The translations under genes and the position numbers were made by a program. Shown in pieces: positions 50,023 through 57,764 of a DNA stretch of 64,000 nt (the stretch's first letter is position 1; every line of letters starts with the position of its first letter). The stretch is from DASSUW01 sp963844405 (GTDB lineage Bacteria; Actinomycetota; Thermoleophilia; Solirubrobacterales; Solirubrobacteraceae). Location of the stretch: assembly GCA_963844405.1 (NCBI GenBank), contig CAWJNZ010000002.1, positions 1 to 64,000 of the forward strand, given 5' to 3'. Under the pieces are notes generated by a model, which saw only the letters and a list, made by a program, of their open reading frames with translations, was not told the origin of the DNA and did not search any database.

Positions 50023-50838
50023 ATGGAGCTGGTGGTGGACCCTGGCGCGCTGTTGCTCGTCGCGAGCGCCGAGGCGCTGTACCTGCGCGCGCTGCGTGTG
50101 CTGCGCCGCCGCGGCGTGGCCGTGCCGCGGGGGCAGGTCTGGTTGTGGCACCTCGGCATCGCGCTGTGGGTCGTCGGGTTCCTCTCGCCGCTCCATCCCC
50201 TCAGCGACGAGCTGCTGACCGCCCACATGGCCCAGCACCTGCTGATCGCCGACCTGGCGGCACCGCTGCTGCTCGCGGGCGTGCGCAATCCCGTGCTCGG
50301 CTTCTATCTGCCCCGCCCCGCCCTCGTCACCCTCGCGCGGTCGCCGCTGCGTCGCTGGTTCGACCTCCTCAAGCGGCCGGTGGTCGCCGTCCCCGTGTAC
50401 GTGCTCGTGCTCTACGGCTGGCACTTCGCGGTCTTCTTCGAGGCGGCGGTGAAGCACCCGTTCGTGCACGCGCTCCAGCACATGAGCTTCGTGGGCATCG
50501 GCGTGCTCGTCTGGTGGTCGGCGCTCGAGCCCAAGCGGCGGCGGCTGCGCGGCGAGCTGTGGAAGGTGCCGTACCTGATCGGCGCGCGGATGGCCGGGAT
50601 GCTGCTCGGCATGAGCTTCGTGCTGATCCGCGTGCCGATCTACACCGGCGTCTACGCCGAGGGCGACCGCGGCCACGGCTTCAGCGCGCTGGGCGACCAG
50701 CAGACGGCGGGAGCCATGATGGTCTCGCTCGACCTGCTGATCATGGTCTTCGCGCTGTGCTTCTTCTTCTACCGCGCGGCGCAGGACGCCGAGCGCGAGG
50801 AGCGCCGCGAGCGCGAGGCGCTGCTCACTCGACCGTGA
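50023..50838 (+). CDS. ctaG: Cytochrome c oxidase assembly factor CtaG (caa3 type)
   Basis: 271 residues with about seven transmembrane helices of the Caa3_CtaG family. Conserved His-rich segments are ELLTAHMAQHLLIADLAAPLL, YGWHFAVFFEAAVKHP and HALQHMSFVG, thought to handle copper for CuA/CuB assembly. It follows the oxidase operon after a ten-base gap. The 3' end overlaps the convergent cytochrome c-cupredoxin gene by 14 bases. Confidence 0.92.
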   Translation: MELVVDPGALLLVASAEALYLRALRVLRRRGVAVPRGQVWLWHLGIALWVVGFLSPLHPLSDELLTAHMAQHLLIADLAAPLLLAGVRNPVLGFYLPRPALVTLARSPLRRWFDLLKRPVVAVPVYVLVLYGWHFAVFFEAAVKHPFVHALQHMSFVGIGVLVWWSALEPKRRRLRGELWKVPYLIGARMAGMLLGMSFVLIRVPIYTGVYAEGDRGHGFSALGDQQTAGAMMVSLDLLIMVFALCFFFYRAAQDAEREERREREALLTRP

Positions 50839-51553
50839 GCGTGCCCTCCATGCCGCCCTCGCGGTGGCCCTCGACCGAGCAGTAGAACGTGTACTCGCCG
50901 GGCTGGAGGTCGACGTCGATCTCCGAGACGCCGCCGTTCTTGACCACCTCGCCCTTCTCGTCCACCCCGTTGCCCTCGACGGAGATGTCGTGGTCGACCG
51001 ACGACTCGTTGGGCGACTCGATCTTGAGCTGCCCGGCGGGGGCCTGGGCGTCGGCGAACACGTAGTAGAGCGCGCCCGAGGGGGCGGCCGGGATCTCCAG
51101 CACGCCGTTCTCGGCCTCGGCGGTCCCCTCCGGCCCGCCGCCGACCTCGGCCAGCGCACCCGTGTCCTCGCCCGCCTTGCCGGCGGCCGAGGCCACGTAG
51201 GCGGCCACGTCCTCGGCGTCCTCGCCGGTGACGAGCTTGGGCGGCATGGTCGCCTGGCGCCCGGTCTCGGGGTCTCGCTGCGGGTTGATCGCCGGGTTGA
51301 GGATCTGGGCGTGGACGAGGCCCTCGAAGGTGCTCTCGCCGAGGCCGTCCTTGCGGGCGCGCTGGAACGCCTCGTCGAGGTTCGGGCCGGTGACGCCGGT
51401 GGCGCCGGCGCGCTCGAGCACGTGGCAGGACGCGCACTTGGCCACGAACTGCTCCTTGCCGTTGACCAGGTTGGTCCCCGAGTCGGCAAGGTTGCAGCCG
51501 CCAAGGGCTGCCGAAGCCGTGACGATCCCCGCCAGCAACAGCGCTCTCCTCAT
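50825..51553 (-). CDS. Lipoprotein with fused cytochrome c and cupredoxin domains
   Basis: 242 residues. A lipobox ends the signal peptide (SAALGGC, about residue 20). A class I cytochrome c follows (CASCH, residues 40-44, with GPNLDEAF and the distal Met in ATMPPKLV), then a Gly/Glu linker and a blue-copper-like domain with its ligands in DHDISVEG (His) and CSVEGHREGGM (Cys, His, Met). It could shuttle electrons from the bc1 complex to the caa3 oxidase or receive them from another donor. It converges with ctaG, not in the same operon. Confidence 0.88.
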   Translation of the reverse strand: MRRALLLAGIVTASAALGGCNLADSGTNLVNGKEQFVAKCASCHVLERAGATGVTGPNLDEAFQRARKDGLGESTFEGLVHAQILNPAINPQRDPETGRQATMPPKLVTGEDAEDVAAYVASAAGKAGEDTGALAEVGGGPEGTAEAENGVLEIPAAPSGALYYVFADAQAPAGQLKIESPNESSVDHDISVEGNGVDEKGEVVKNGGVSEIDVDLQPGEYTFYCSVEGHREGGMEGTLTVE

Positions 51554-51574
51554 GAAGGGCGGAATCCTAATGAT

Positions 51575-53101
51575 TCAGCTGGCGGCAGGGCGCGGCAGCC
51601 CATCGAGCTCCCCGCGGGCGGCCGCGATCACCGAGCGGGCGACGCCGTCCCAGGAGTACGCCTCGCGGGTGGCGGCGACGATCGCCTCGCGGGTGGCGGC
51701 GCGCAGGTCGGCCGGCGCCTCGAGCCACGCCGACAGGTCGTCGGCCAGCTCGCGCACGGCGCCGGGGCCGACCTCGAAGGTCAGCCACGGGCGCGCCGGG
51801 TCGGGGGCGGCGGCGCCGAGCGTGCGCGCCACCTCTTTGAGCCCCGAGTGCGCCGCCACGACCGGCAGGGCGCCGCAGGCGGCCGCCTCGGCGGCGACCA
51901 TGCCGAACGCCTCGGGGAACGTGCTCGGGACGGCCATCGCCTCGGCCGCGGGCAGGACGTCGGCCAGCTCGGAGTGGTCGAGCCGCCCCGCCCACGCGAT
52001 CCGCTCCGTCATCCCGCGCGCCGCGTCGCGGTAGGCGTCCGGGTCCCCGAGCGCGTCGAGGAACGCCGCCAGGTGCGGGAGCTCGTCCCCGTGCTCGCCG
52101 CGCAGCGCGCGCGCCGCCTCGAGGTCGCCGCGCTCGAGGTCGCGCGCGAGCTGCTCGAGGCCGGCGCGGAAGGCCCCGAAGCCGACGATCAGCAGCCGCG
52201 CCCGCGGCTCGCGGGCGAGCACGAGCGGCCACGCCGCCAGCAGCAGCTCCACCCCCTTCGACGCGATCAGCTTGCCGACGAAGACCACCAGCCGGTCCTC
52301 CGGCTCGATCGTGGCCAGCGCCGCCGCCGCCTCGCCGGGCGAGCGCGCGAACGACGACTCGTCGGCGTGGTCGTGCTCCAGCGTCTCGAGCTGCCGGCCG
52401 AGGCGCTCGAGCCCCGCGTGCGCCTCGTCCCCCTCGCGCGGCGCGAACCGCTCGACGTCGACCCCGGGCGGCCCCAGCCTCGTCCGGTCCTGCACCGTCG
52501 GGTCGTCCATCTCGGTCCAGAGGCTGGCCCCGGTGTGGTAGGAGCCGACGAGGATGCCGCGCGCGCGCGCGAGACCCTCGACCGCGTAGGGCTTGAAGCG
52601 CGGGTGCGGCTTGACCGTGTACTCGAGCGCGCTGCCGTGGATCTTCACCGCGTACGGCGTGTCCTCGAGGGCGCGCGCGAGGATGGCCGGGCCCATCACG
52701 AGGTGGTTGGCGAGCGCCACGTCGGGCCGGACGCGCTCGGCCACCTCGCGGACGGCGGCCACGTTGGCGTCCACGTAGCGCTCGACCTCCTCGGGCGTCA
52801 GGTCCTGGAAGGGGCGCGCCTCGACGCCGTCGTAGCGGTCGGCGACGTAGAGCGGCAGGAGGCCGTGGATGTCGGGCCGGTAGACCGTCGCCCGCGGCGG
52901 CTCGCGCCGCACGGTCAGCTCCAGCGAGCCGCCGTCCCAGTCGCCCGCCGCGTCGACCCAGTCGAGGGCGAGCGGGTCGCGATCCTGGCACAGCAGGTGC
53001 AGCTCGTGGCCACCCCTGACCAGGGCCTCGCCGAGCGCCGCGTTGTAGACGTTGGAGCCGGTCCCCACCAGCAGATACCCGTGGAAGATCAGGACGCGCA
53101 C
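51575..53101 (-). CDS. Family-4-type glycosyltransferase
   Basis: 508 residues, two-domain GT-B fold. The N-terminus MRVLIFHGYLLVGTGSNVYN is the acceptor domain start; the nucleotide-sugar domain has VVFVGKLIASKGVELLLAAW and the C-terminal AEAMAVPSTFPEAFGMVAAEA, which contains the E-x7-E motif of GT4 enzymes. It transfers a sugar from a nucleotide donor, for example in envelope glycolipid or trehalose/sucrose-type synthesis. An unusual insertion (about 215-270, rich in His/Asp) follows the linker. Single-gene transcript, substrate unknown. Confidence 0.88.
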   Translation of the reverse strand: MRVLIFHGYLLVGTGSNVYNAALGEALVRGGHELHLLCQDRDPLALDWVDAAGDWDGGSLELTVRREPPRATVYRPDIHGLLPLYVADRYDGVEARPFQDLTPEEVERYVDANVAAVREVAERVRPDVALANHLVMGPAILARALEDTPYAVKIHGSALEYTVKPHPRFKPYAVEGLARARGILVGSYHTGASLWTEMDDPTVQDRTRLGPPGVDVERFAPREGDEAHAGLERLGRQLETLEHDHADESSFARSPGEAAAALATIEPEDRLVVFVGKLIASKGVELLLAAWPLVLAREPRARLLIVGFGAFRAGLEQLARDLERGDLEAARALRGEHGDELPHLAAFLDALGDPDAYRDAARGMTERIAWAGRLDHSELADVLPAAEAMAVPSTFPEAFGMVAAEAAACGALPVVAAHSGLKEVARTLGAAAPDPARPWLTFEVGPGAVRELADDLSAWLEAPADLRAATREAIVAATREAYSWDGVARSVIAAARGELDGLPRPAAS

Positions 53102-53154
53102 GGCGCGCCACTCTACGGGGCCCGCCGTCAGACCCCCTTGCTAAGGTCCGCGCG

Positions 53155-53433
53155 ATGCCAGGAGAGACGTATCGCCTGCGCGCTCCGTCGTCAGGCCGTG
53201 AGGTCCTCATGCAGGCCGAGGCCGGGCGCGTGTACCGCGATCGGGAGACCGGCGAGGAGCTGGAGATCGTCGGCAAGCTGCTGCCGCTGCCCCCCTCGCG
53301 CTCGCGCCTGCCGTGGGCGGTGGAGACGCTGCGGTTCTGCAACTGGTGCGACCAGCCCGCGCAGCGCGACCTCAACGACTGCCCGACGTGCGGCCGGCGG
53401 ATGTCCGCCCTGCCGCGCGGCGTGGAGGAGTGA
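53155..53433 (+). CDS. Small zinc-ribbon protein
   Basis: 92 residues. The N-terminal half (RAPSSGREVLMQAEAGRVYR) looks beta-rich; the C-terminal half has a four-Cys zinc ribbon, FCNWCDQP-x6-NDCPTCGRR. No known enzyme signature. A TAAGGT hexamer lies 7 bases before the ATG, so the transcript is probably leaderless. Its stop overlaps the lipoprotein gene start. Zinc-ribbon proteins of this type often bind nucleic acid or act as adapters. Confidence 0.65.
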   Translation: MPGETYRLRAPSSGREVLMQAEAGRVYRDRETGEELEIVGKLLPLPPSRSRLPWAVETLRFCNWCDQPAQRDLNDCPTCGRRMSALPRGVEE

Positions 53434-53825
53434 GCGTCGTGCGAGGGCGGCGCCTCACCGCGATCCTCGCCGCCGGGCTTCTGGGCCTCGCCGGCTGCGG
53501 CGGTGGCGACGAGATCGCCCCCGAGGTCCCCGGCGCGCCGGCCGACTTCGCCGTCCCGGAGGCGACCGTCCAGGCCGCCGCCGACGAGGACGCCGCGGCC
53601 ACGGACGACAGCGCGACGACCGACGAGGAAGCGACCACCGACGACACGGGCACGACCGAGGAGACCGCACCGCCGGCCGACACTGGCACGACCCCGGACA
53701 CGAGCGGCGGGACGGCCGCGCCGGAGGCCGAGGCCGACGGTCCGACCAATGACACGGCGCCCCCAGAGGGGTCAGAGGCGGAGCAGTTCGAGGACTTCTG
53801 CGCCCAGAATCCCGGCGCCTGCTGA
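53430..53825 (+). CDS. Ala/Thr/Asp-rich lipoprotein
   Basis: 131 residues from a GTG overlapping the preceding stop. The signal sequence ends with a lipobox LLGLAGC (about residues 17-23), then a long low-complexity stretch (many Thr, Asp, Glu, Ala repeats such as DDTGTTEETAPP) and a C-terminus with two cysteines (FEDFCAQNPGAC). The stretch is a likely flexible surface spacer. An alternative GTG at 53439 is also possible. Function unknown; exported and anchored in the membrane. Confidence 0.62.
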   Translation: MSVVRGRRLTAILAAGLLGLAGCGGGDEIAPEVPGAPADFAVPEATVQAAADEDAAATDDSATTDEEATTDDTGTTEETAPPADTGTTPDTSGGTAAPEAEADGPTNDTAPPEGSEAEQFEDFCAQNPGAC

Positions 53826-54044
53826 CCCCGCGTTAGTCAAGGCCGCGGCGTCAACGGCCGATGACGTGACCAGGACCTCTACAGGCAAGGTCAGGCCGTT
53901 CTCGATTCCACATCACGAACGGGCGGTGACACCGCCCAGACCCCGCTGCACCGGCTGGCACGCGCCGCGGCACGGGCCCGGACCGCCGCCCAGCTGGGCG
54001 GCGAGCTCGTCGCCGCGATCCGCGAGGCGCTCGCGGTCGACCAG

Positions 54045-56045
54045 GTGCACCTGCTCGAGATCTCCCAGGACCACGCCAGCGGGCTGACGACGGTCTCCAG
54101 CACCGGCCTGCCCGCCTACGAGATCCGGCTCGACGGCCCGCCCTCCGGCGTCGCCCGCGTGGTCGCCACCGGGCAGACCTACCACGTGCCGGACGCCCGC
54201 AGCTCGGACGAGATCCGCCGCGAGCTCGTCGACGCCTTCGACGTCGCCTCCGCGCTCTTCGTCCCCGTCGCCTACGACGACGAGGTGCGCCGCGTCGCGG
54301 TCCTCGTCGCGCACGCCCCGCGCAGCTTCCCGGCGGACGAGGTGACCGCCGCCGAGGCGCTCGTGGACGTCGCCGCCGCCGGTCTGGCGCGGCTCGAGGC
54401 CGACGACCGGCGCTCCGCCCGCGCCGCCCAGGACCGCGCGCTCGTGCGCGCCGCGCGCACGCTGAACATGTCGCTCGAGCTCCACGAGGTGCTGCGCACG
54501 CTCGCGCGCGAGGCCGCGCTGTCGCTCGGCGCCGACCTCGCCGGCGTCTACCTCGGCAACGAGCGCGACGGCGGCGTCGCCACCGCCGGCCACAACGTCC
54601 CCGACGAGTGGCACGGGATCGTGCTCGAGCCGGGCGAGGGCGCCGCCGGCCAGGTCCTGCTCACCGGCCGCAGCTTCGTCACCAACGACTACCCGAAGGA
54701 CACCACGTGCGCCCAGCGCACGCTGCGCGGCTTCCGCACCGCCCTCGCCGTTCCGATGTCCTGGAGCGACGAGCTCAAGGGCGCCCTCTCGGTGGGCTGG
54801 ACCTCGATGCGCCGCGTCGACGAGGAGGATTGCCGGACGCTGGAGGCGATCGCCGACCTGGCCAGCGTCGCCTGCCACAACGCGGAGACCTACCACGACG
54901 TCCAGCAGGCGGCGCGCACCGACGCGCTGACCGGCCTGCTCAACCACGGCGCCATGCAGGTGCGCGTGCGCGAGGAGATCGCGCGCGCCCGTCGCGACGA
55001 CACGCCGCTGAGCTTCGTGATCATCGACCTCGACGACTTCAAGCGCGTCAACGACGTCCGCGGCCACCAGGCCGGCGACGAGCTGCTGCGGCAGGTCGCC
55101 GGCGTGCTGCAGGCCGAGCTGCGGCCGTACGACCAGGTCGCCCGCTACGGCGGCGACGAGTTCGTGCTCCTGCTGCCCGGCAGCGACGAGGCGACCGCCC
55201 GCGCGGTGGCCGAGCGCGTGCGCGACACGATGGCCTCCTCGATGGTGGGCGCCTGCTCGCTCGGCGTCGCGCAGTGGCACGAGCCGCTCGACGCCGACGC
55301 CCTGCTCGAGCACGCCGACCGCGCGCTCCTGCTCGCCAAGCGCACGGGCAAGGGCCGCGTCGCCGTCGCCAACCCCGACGTCGAGCGCGAGCTGGCGATC
55401 CTGCAGGCCCAGCGCGGGTCACCGGCGGCAGTGCAGGCGCTGGCCGCGGCGATCGAGGAGCGCGACAACTACACCCACGAGCACTCCGAGGACGTCGTGC
55501 ACCTTTCGCGCGGCGTGGCCATGCTGCTCGGCCTCCAGGCCGACCAGGCGGAGCGGATCGCGCACGCGGCGCTCCTGCACGACGTCGGAAAGCTCGCGGT
55601 CCCCGACGAGATCCTCCACAAGCCCGGCCCGCTCACGCCCGAGGAGTGGCAGCTGATGGCCGAGCACCCCGTGGCCGGCGAGCGGATCCTGATGCGGATC
55701 CCCGACCTGACCGAGATCGCCCCGGTCGTCCGCCACGAGCACGAGCACTGGGACGGCAGCGGCTACCCCGACCGCCTCAAGGGCCGGCTGATCCCGGTCG
55801 GCTCGCGGATCATCCTCGCCTGCGACGCCTACCACGCCATGATCACCGACCGCCCCTACCGTGCGGCGCTGTCGCCGGCCGAGGCGGCCGACGAGCTCCG
55901 CCGCGGCGCCGGGAAGCAGTTCGACCCCGAGGTCGTCGAGGCGCTCCTCGACCTGCTCGGCCACGCCCCGCCGCAGGTGCCCGATCGCACCGAGGGCGTG
56001 CGCATGCCGTCCGCCCCGCCGCCGCGGCCGCCGACGCGCCGGTAG
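54045..56045 (+). CDS. GAF-GAF-GGDEF-HD-GYP cyclic-di-GMP protein
   Basis: 666 residues from GTG 54045. Two GAF-like domains come first (about 1-125 and 140-285). Then a GGDEF diguanylate cyclase with intact RYGGDEFVLLLPG (A-site near residue 370) and LTGLLNHGAM. Then an HD-GYP phosphodiesterase with HDVGKLAVPDEIL (near 511) and HWDGSGYPDRLKG (near 570). So one protein can both make and degrade c-di-GMP. Coding signal with the same frame continues upstream for about 33 codons (LHRLARAAARARTAAQLGG...) but without ATG or GTG, only CTG at 53946 or 53955, so the true N-terminus is probably longer. Likely partner of the c-di-GMP riboswitch at 20780. Confidence 0.88.
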   Translation: MHLLEISQDHASGLTTVSSTGLPAYEIRLDGPPSGVARVVATGQTYHVPDARSSDEIRRELVDAFDVASALFVPVAYDDEVRRVAVLVAHAPRSFPADEVTAAEALVDVAAAGLARLEADDRRSARAAQDRALVRAARTLNMSLELHEVLRTLAREAALSLGADLAGVYLGNERDGGVATAGHNVPDEWHGIVLEPGEGAAGQVLLTGRSFVTNDYPKDTTCAQRTLRGFRTALAVPMSWSDELKGALSVGWTSMRRVDEEDCRTLEAIADLASVACHNAETYHDVQQAARTDALTGLLNHGAMQVRVREEIARARRDDTPLSFVIIDLDDFKRVNDVRGHQAGDELLRQVAGVLQAELRPYDQVARYGGDEFVLLLPGSDEATARAVAERVRDTMASSMVGACSLGVAQWHEPLDADALLEHADRALLLAKRTGKGRVAVANPDVERELAILQAQRGSPAAVQALAAAIEERDNYTHEHSEDVVHLSRGVAMLLGLQADQAERIAHAALLHDVGKLAVPDEILHKPGPLTPEEWQLMAEHPVAGERILMRIPDLTEIAPVVRHEHEHWDGSGYPDRLKGRLIPVGSRIILACDAYHAMITDRPYRAALSPAEAADELRRGAGKQFDPEVVEALLDLLGHAPPQVPDRTEGVRMPSAPPPRPPTRR

Positions 56046-56071
56046 CTTTGGTCCGCGCTCTGGGCGCGGTT

Positions 56072-56266
56072 GAACTGCGGCATTGAGGGAGGCGGGTCCG
56101 GTTGCCGGTGCATTTCGTCAACCGCGCGCCCGCGTGGCCGCCGCGGTTGACGTTGTGCACCGTATAGGTGCCGAACGTCAACGCGCGGCGCAGTCGGCGG
56201 CGCGCGGTTGACGTTATGCACCCTCGCCGCCCACCGCCCTGCCGCCTCCCTACCCTGCCGCAGTTC
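56072..56266. repeat. 195-bp nested inverted-repeat element, family member A
   Basis: The ends are GAACTGCGGCATTGAGGGAG (left) and, on the minus strand, GAACTGCGGCAGGGTAGGGA (right). Inside are four copies of about GCGCGGTTGACGTTnnGCACC in alternating orientation, at 56107-56129 (minus), 56143-56161 (plus), 56167-56189 (minus) and 56202-56222 (plus). Outer copies pair with each other and inner copies pair with each other. It fills the gap between two convergent genes. Non-coding as far as I can see. Confidence 0.7.
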
Positions 56267-56279
56267 GATGGCGCTGCCG

Positions 56280-56963
56280 CTACGACGTCTTGTTCGGCCG
56301 CGGGTTCGTGATCAGCGTCGCGCTGTAGGTCAGCCGCGCCTTGTACAGGCAGCGGTACTGCGTGCGCTGGCCGACCCGCGTCTGGGCCGTCTGGCTGTCG
56401 GTGTCGCTGCAGCGGTTCTTGGCCCGGCTGGCGCGCCAGGACGAGCCGTCGTCGAGCAGCTGCGTGAGCGCGGGCGCCCAGGTCGGCACCGTGAGCGCGA
56501 CGACGTAGCCCTTCTTGACCGGGATCGAGCGCTCGAGCGGGAACTGGACCTTCTGGCCGAAGTAGGACTGCAGCCGCATCACCGGCGTGGCGGCCATCAC
56601 GCGGTGGTAGAGGCGCTTGCCGCGGCGCAGGATCGTCAGGCCGGCCGATGCCTCGCCGTAGTTGTCCTCGAAGAACTCGATCTGGCGCTCGTCGGGGTTG
56701 CCGAGGCCGATCGTCCAGGAGACGATGCGGCCGTCGGCCGGCACGATGTAGGCCGCGCGGCTGTCGACGACCTTGGCCTGATAGCCGGTCGTGCGCGAGA
56801 CCGCCAGGCAGGGGCTCGACGGGCAGGTCGGGGTGGCTTCAGCGGCGCTGGCGCCGATCTCGACGATCCGTGCCGAGGCCGGCGCCGCGCACACGAGCGC
56901 AGCGACAAGCGCGCCGGCCGCCGCGGTGAGTCTGGGGCGAAGGGGCATCCCGGCATTCAACAC
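56280..56963 (-). CDS. Secreted protein of unknown function
   Basis: 227 residues (or 222 from the second Met). A signal peptide ends near residue 31 (VAALVCAAPASARI). The mature part has six cysteines (CPSSPC, and four downstream) and beta-strand character, with a Trp/Tyr-rich C-terminus. I recognise no family. It is read toward the repeat element and is monocistronic. Exported; possibly an extracellular or cell-wall protein stabilised by disulfides. Confidence 0.6.
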   Translation of the reverse strand: MLNAGMPLRPRLTAAAGALVAALVCAAPASARIVEIGASAAEATPTCPSSPCLAVSRTTGYQAKVVDSRAAYIVPADGRIVSWTIGLGNPDERQIEFFEDNYGEASAGLTILRRGKRLYHRVMAATPVMRLQSYFGQKVQFPLERSIPVKKGYVVALTVPTWAPALTQLLDDGSSWRASRAKNRCSDTDSQTAQTRVGQRTQYRCLYKARLTYSATLITNPRPNKTS

Positions 56964-57021
56964 GACAGAACGGCGGGGGTTGCGATGCGATGGCGCCCGC
57001 CCCAGGGCGCTCTCTAGCGGT

Positions 57022-57225
57022 TCAGAGCTTCTCGACGTTTATGGCCTTCGGGCCCTTGTCGCCCTGCTCCTCCTCGTAGGCGACCTTCGCACCCTCGGCG
57101 AGCGAGCGGTAGCCGTCGCCCGTGATGCCCGTGAAGTGGACGAACAGATCCCGGCCGCCCTCGTCAGGCGTGATGAAGCCGAAGCCCTTGTCGTCGCTGA
57201 ACCACTTGACCGTACCGGTACCCAC
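57022..57225 (-). CDS. Cold-shock protein (CspA family)
   Basis: 67 residues, a single S1-like OB fold. The RNA-binding motifs RNP1 (KGFGFITPD) and RNP2 (DLFVHFTGI) are present, after the family start GTGTVKWFSDD. Cold-shock proteins melt RNA secondary structure and act as RNA chaperones. The start is a GTG (MGTGTVKW). The upstream region has a good promoter and a hairpin in the leader. Confidence 0.93.
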   Translation of the reverse strand: MGTGTVKWFSDDKGFGFITPDEGGRDLFVHFTGITGDGYRSLAEGAKVAYEEEQGDKGPKAINVEKL

Positions 57226-57281
57226 AGATAACCCCGCTTGCTGCCACGTCGCGGGCGGAGCCGCGCGCCGCTCTGGACCTC

Positions 57282-57299
57282 GACCGGCCCGTGCCGGTC
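57282..57299 (-). promoter_or_regulatory. Hairpin in the csp leader
   Basis: GACCGGC and GCCGGTC form a perfect 7-bp stem with a CCGT loop, upstream of the cold-shock gene and downstream of its promoter. It could be an mRNA thermosensor or a terminator for the HIT gene. Confidence 0.4.
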
Positions 57300-57310
57300 C
57301 CGACGTGCAG

Positions 57311-57340
57311 AACGTATCCGGGTTCGCTTCTGCGGTGCAA
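57311..57340 (-). promoter_or_regulatory. Promoter of the csp gene
   Basis: On the minus strand TTGCAC (57340-57335) is followed after 18 bases by TACGTT (57316-57311). This would give a leader of about 80 bases before the GTG, typical of cold-shock genes. Confidence 0.45.
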
Positions 57341-57349
57341 GCGGATTTT

Positions 57350-57763
57350 TCAGCCGGTGAGCTCGGCCGCCGTGGCGGCGATCTCGTCGCGGTCGCCCGG
57401 CCCCGGCACCCACGGCAGCCGGAGCGGGTCGTTCGCGTAGCGCGGGATGACGTGGACGTGGAAGTGGAACACCGTCTGCCAGGCGGTCCGTCCGCACGAG
57501 TTGAGCAGGTTCACGCCGTCGGCCCCCAGCCGCTCCTTGGCCCGCCCCGCCAGCTTCTGCGCCATCCGGGCGCAGGCCTCGAGATCCTCGGCCGGCACCT
57601 CGAGCAGGTCGGCGCTGTGCTCGCGGGGGATCACGAGCAGGTGGCCGCGCGTGGCGGGGTTGATGTCCATGAAGGCGATGGTGCGCTCGTCCTCGTCCAC
57701 GCGCGTGGACGGGATCTCACCGGCGGCGATCTTGCAGAAGAGGCAATCAGGGTCAGCAGCCAT
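57350..57763 (-). CDS. HIT-family nucleotide hydrolase
   Basis: 137 residues. Catalytic His triad in HFHVHVIPRY, an N-terminal DCLFCKIAAGEIPSTRV segment and AFMDINPATRGHLLVIPREHS. HIT proteins (HINT type) hydrolyse nucleotide phosphoramidates such as AMP-lysine. It is the last gene of the run from AcpS down to here, though the one-base gap to the hexapeptide gene suggests co-transcription mainly with that gene. Confidence 0.93.
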   Translation of the reverse strand: MAADPDCLFCKIAAGEIPSTRVDEDERTIAFMDINPATRGHLLVIPREHSADLLEVPAEDLEACARMAQKLAGRAKERLGADGVNLLNSCGRTAWQTVFHFHVHVIPRYANDPLRLPWVPGPGDRDEIAATAAELTG

Positions 57764-57764
57764 G

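Noticed and set aside
53503..54087. Plus-strand frame rich in Arg/Pro overlapping the lipoprotein and the c-di-GMP gene
   Set aside because: Out of frame with both genes and very Arg/Pro-rich; a composition artefact.
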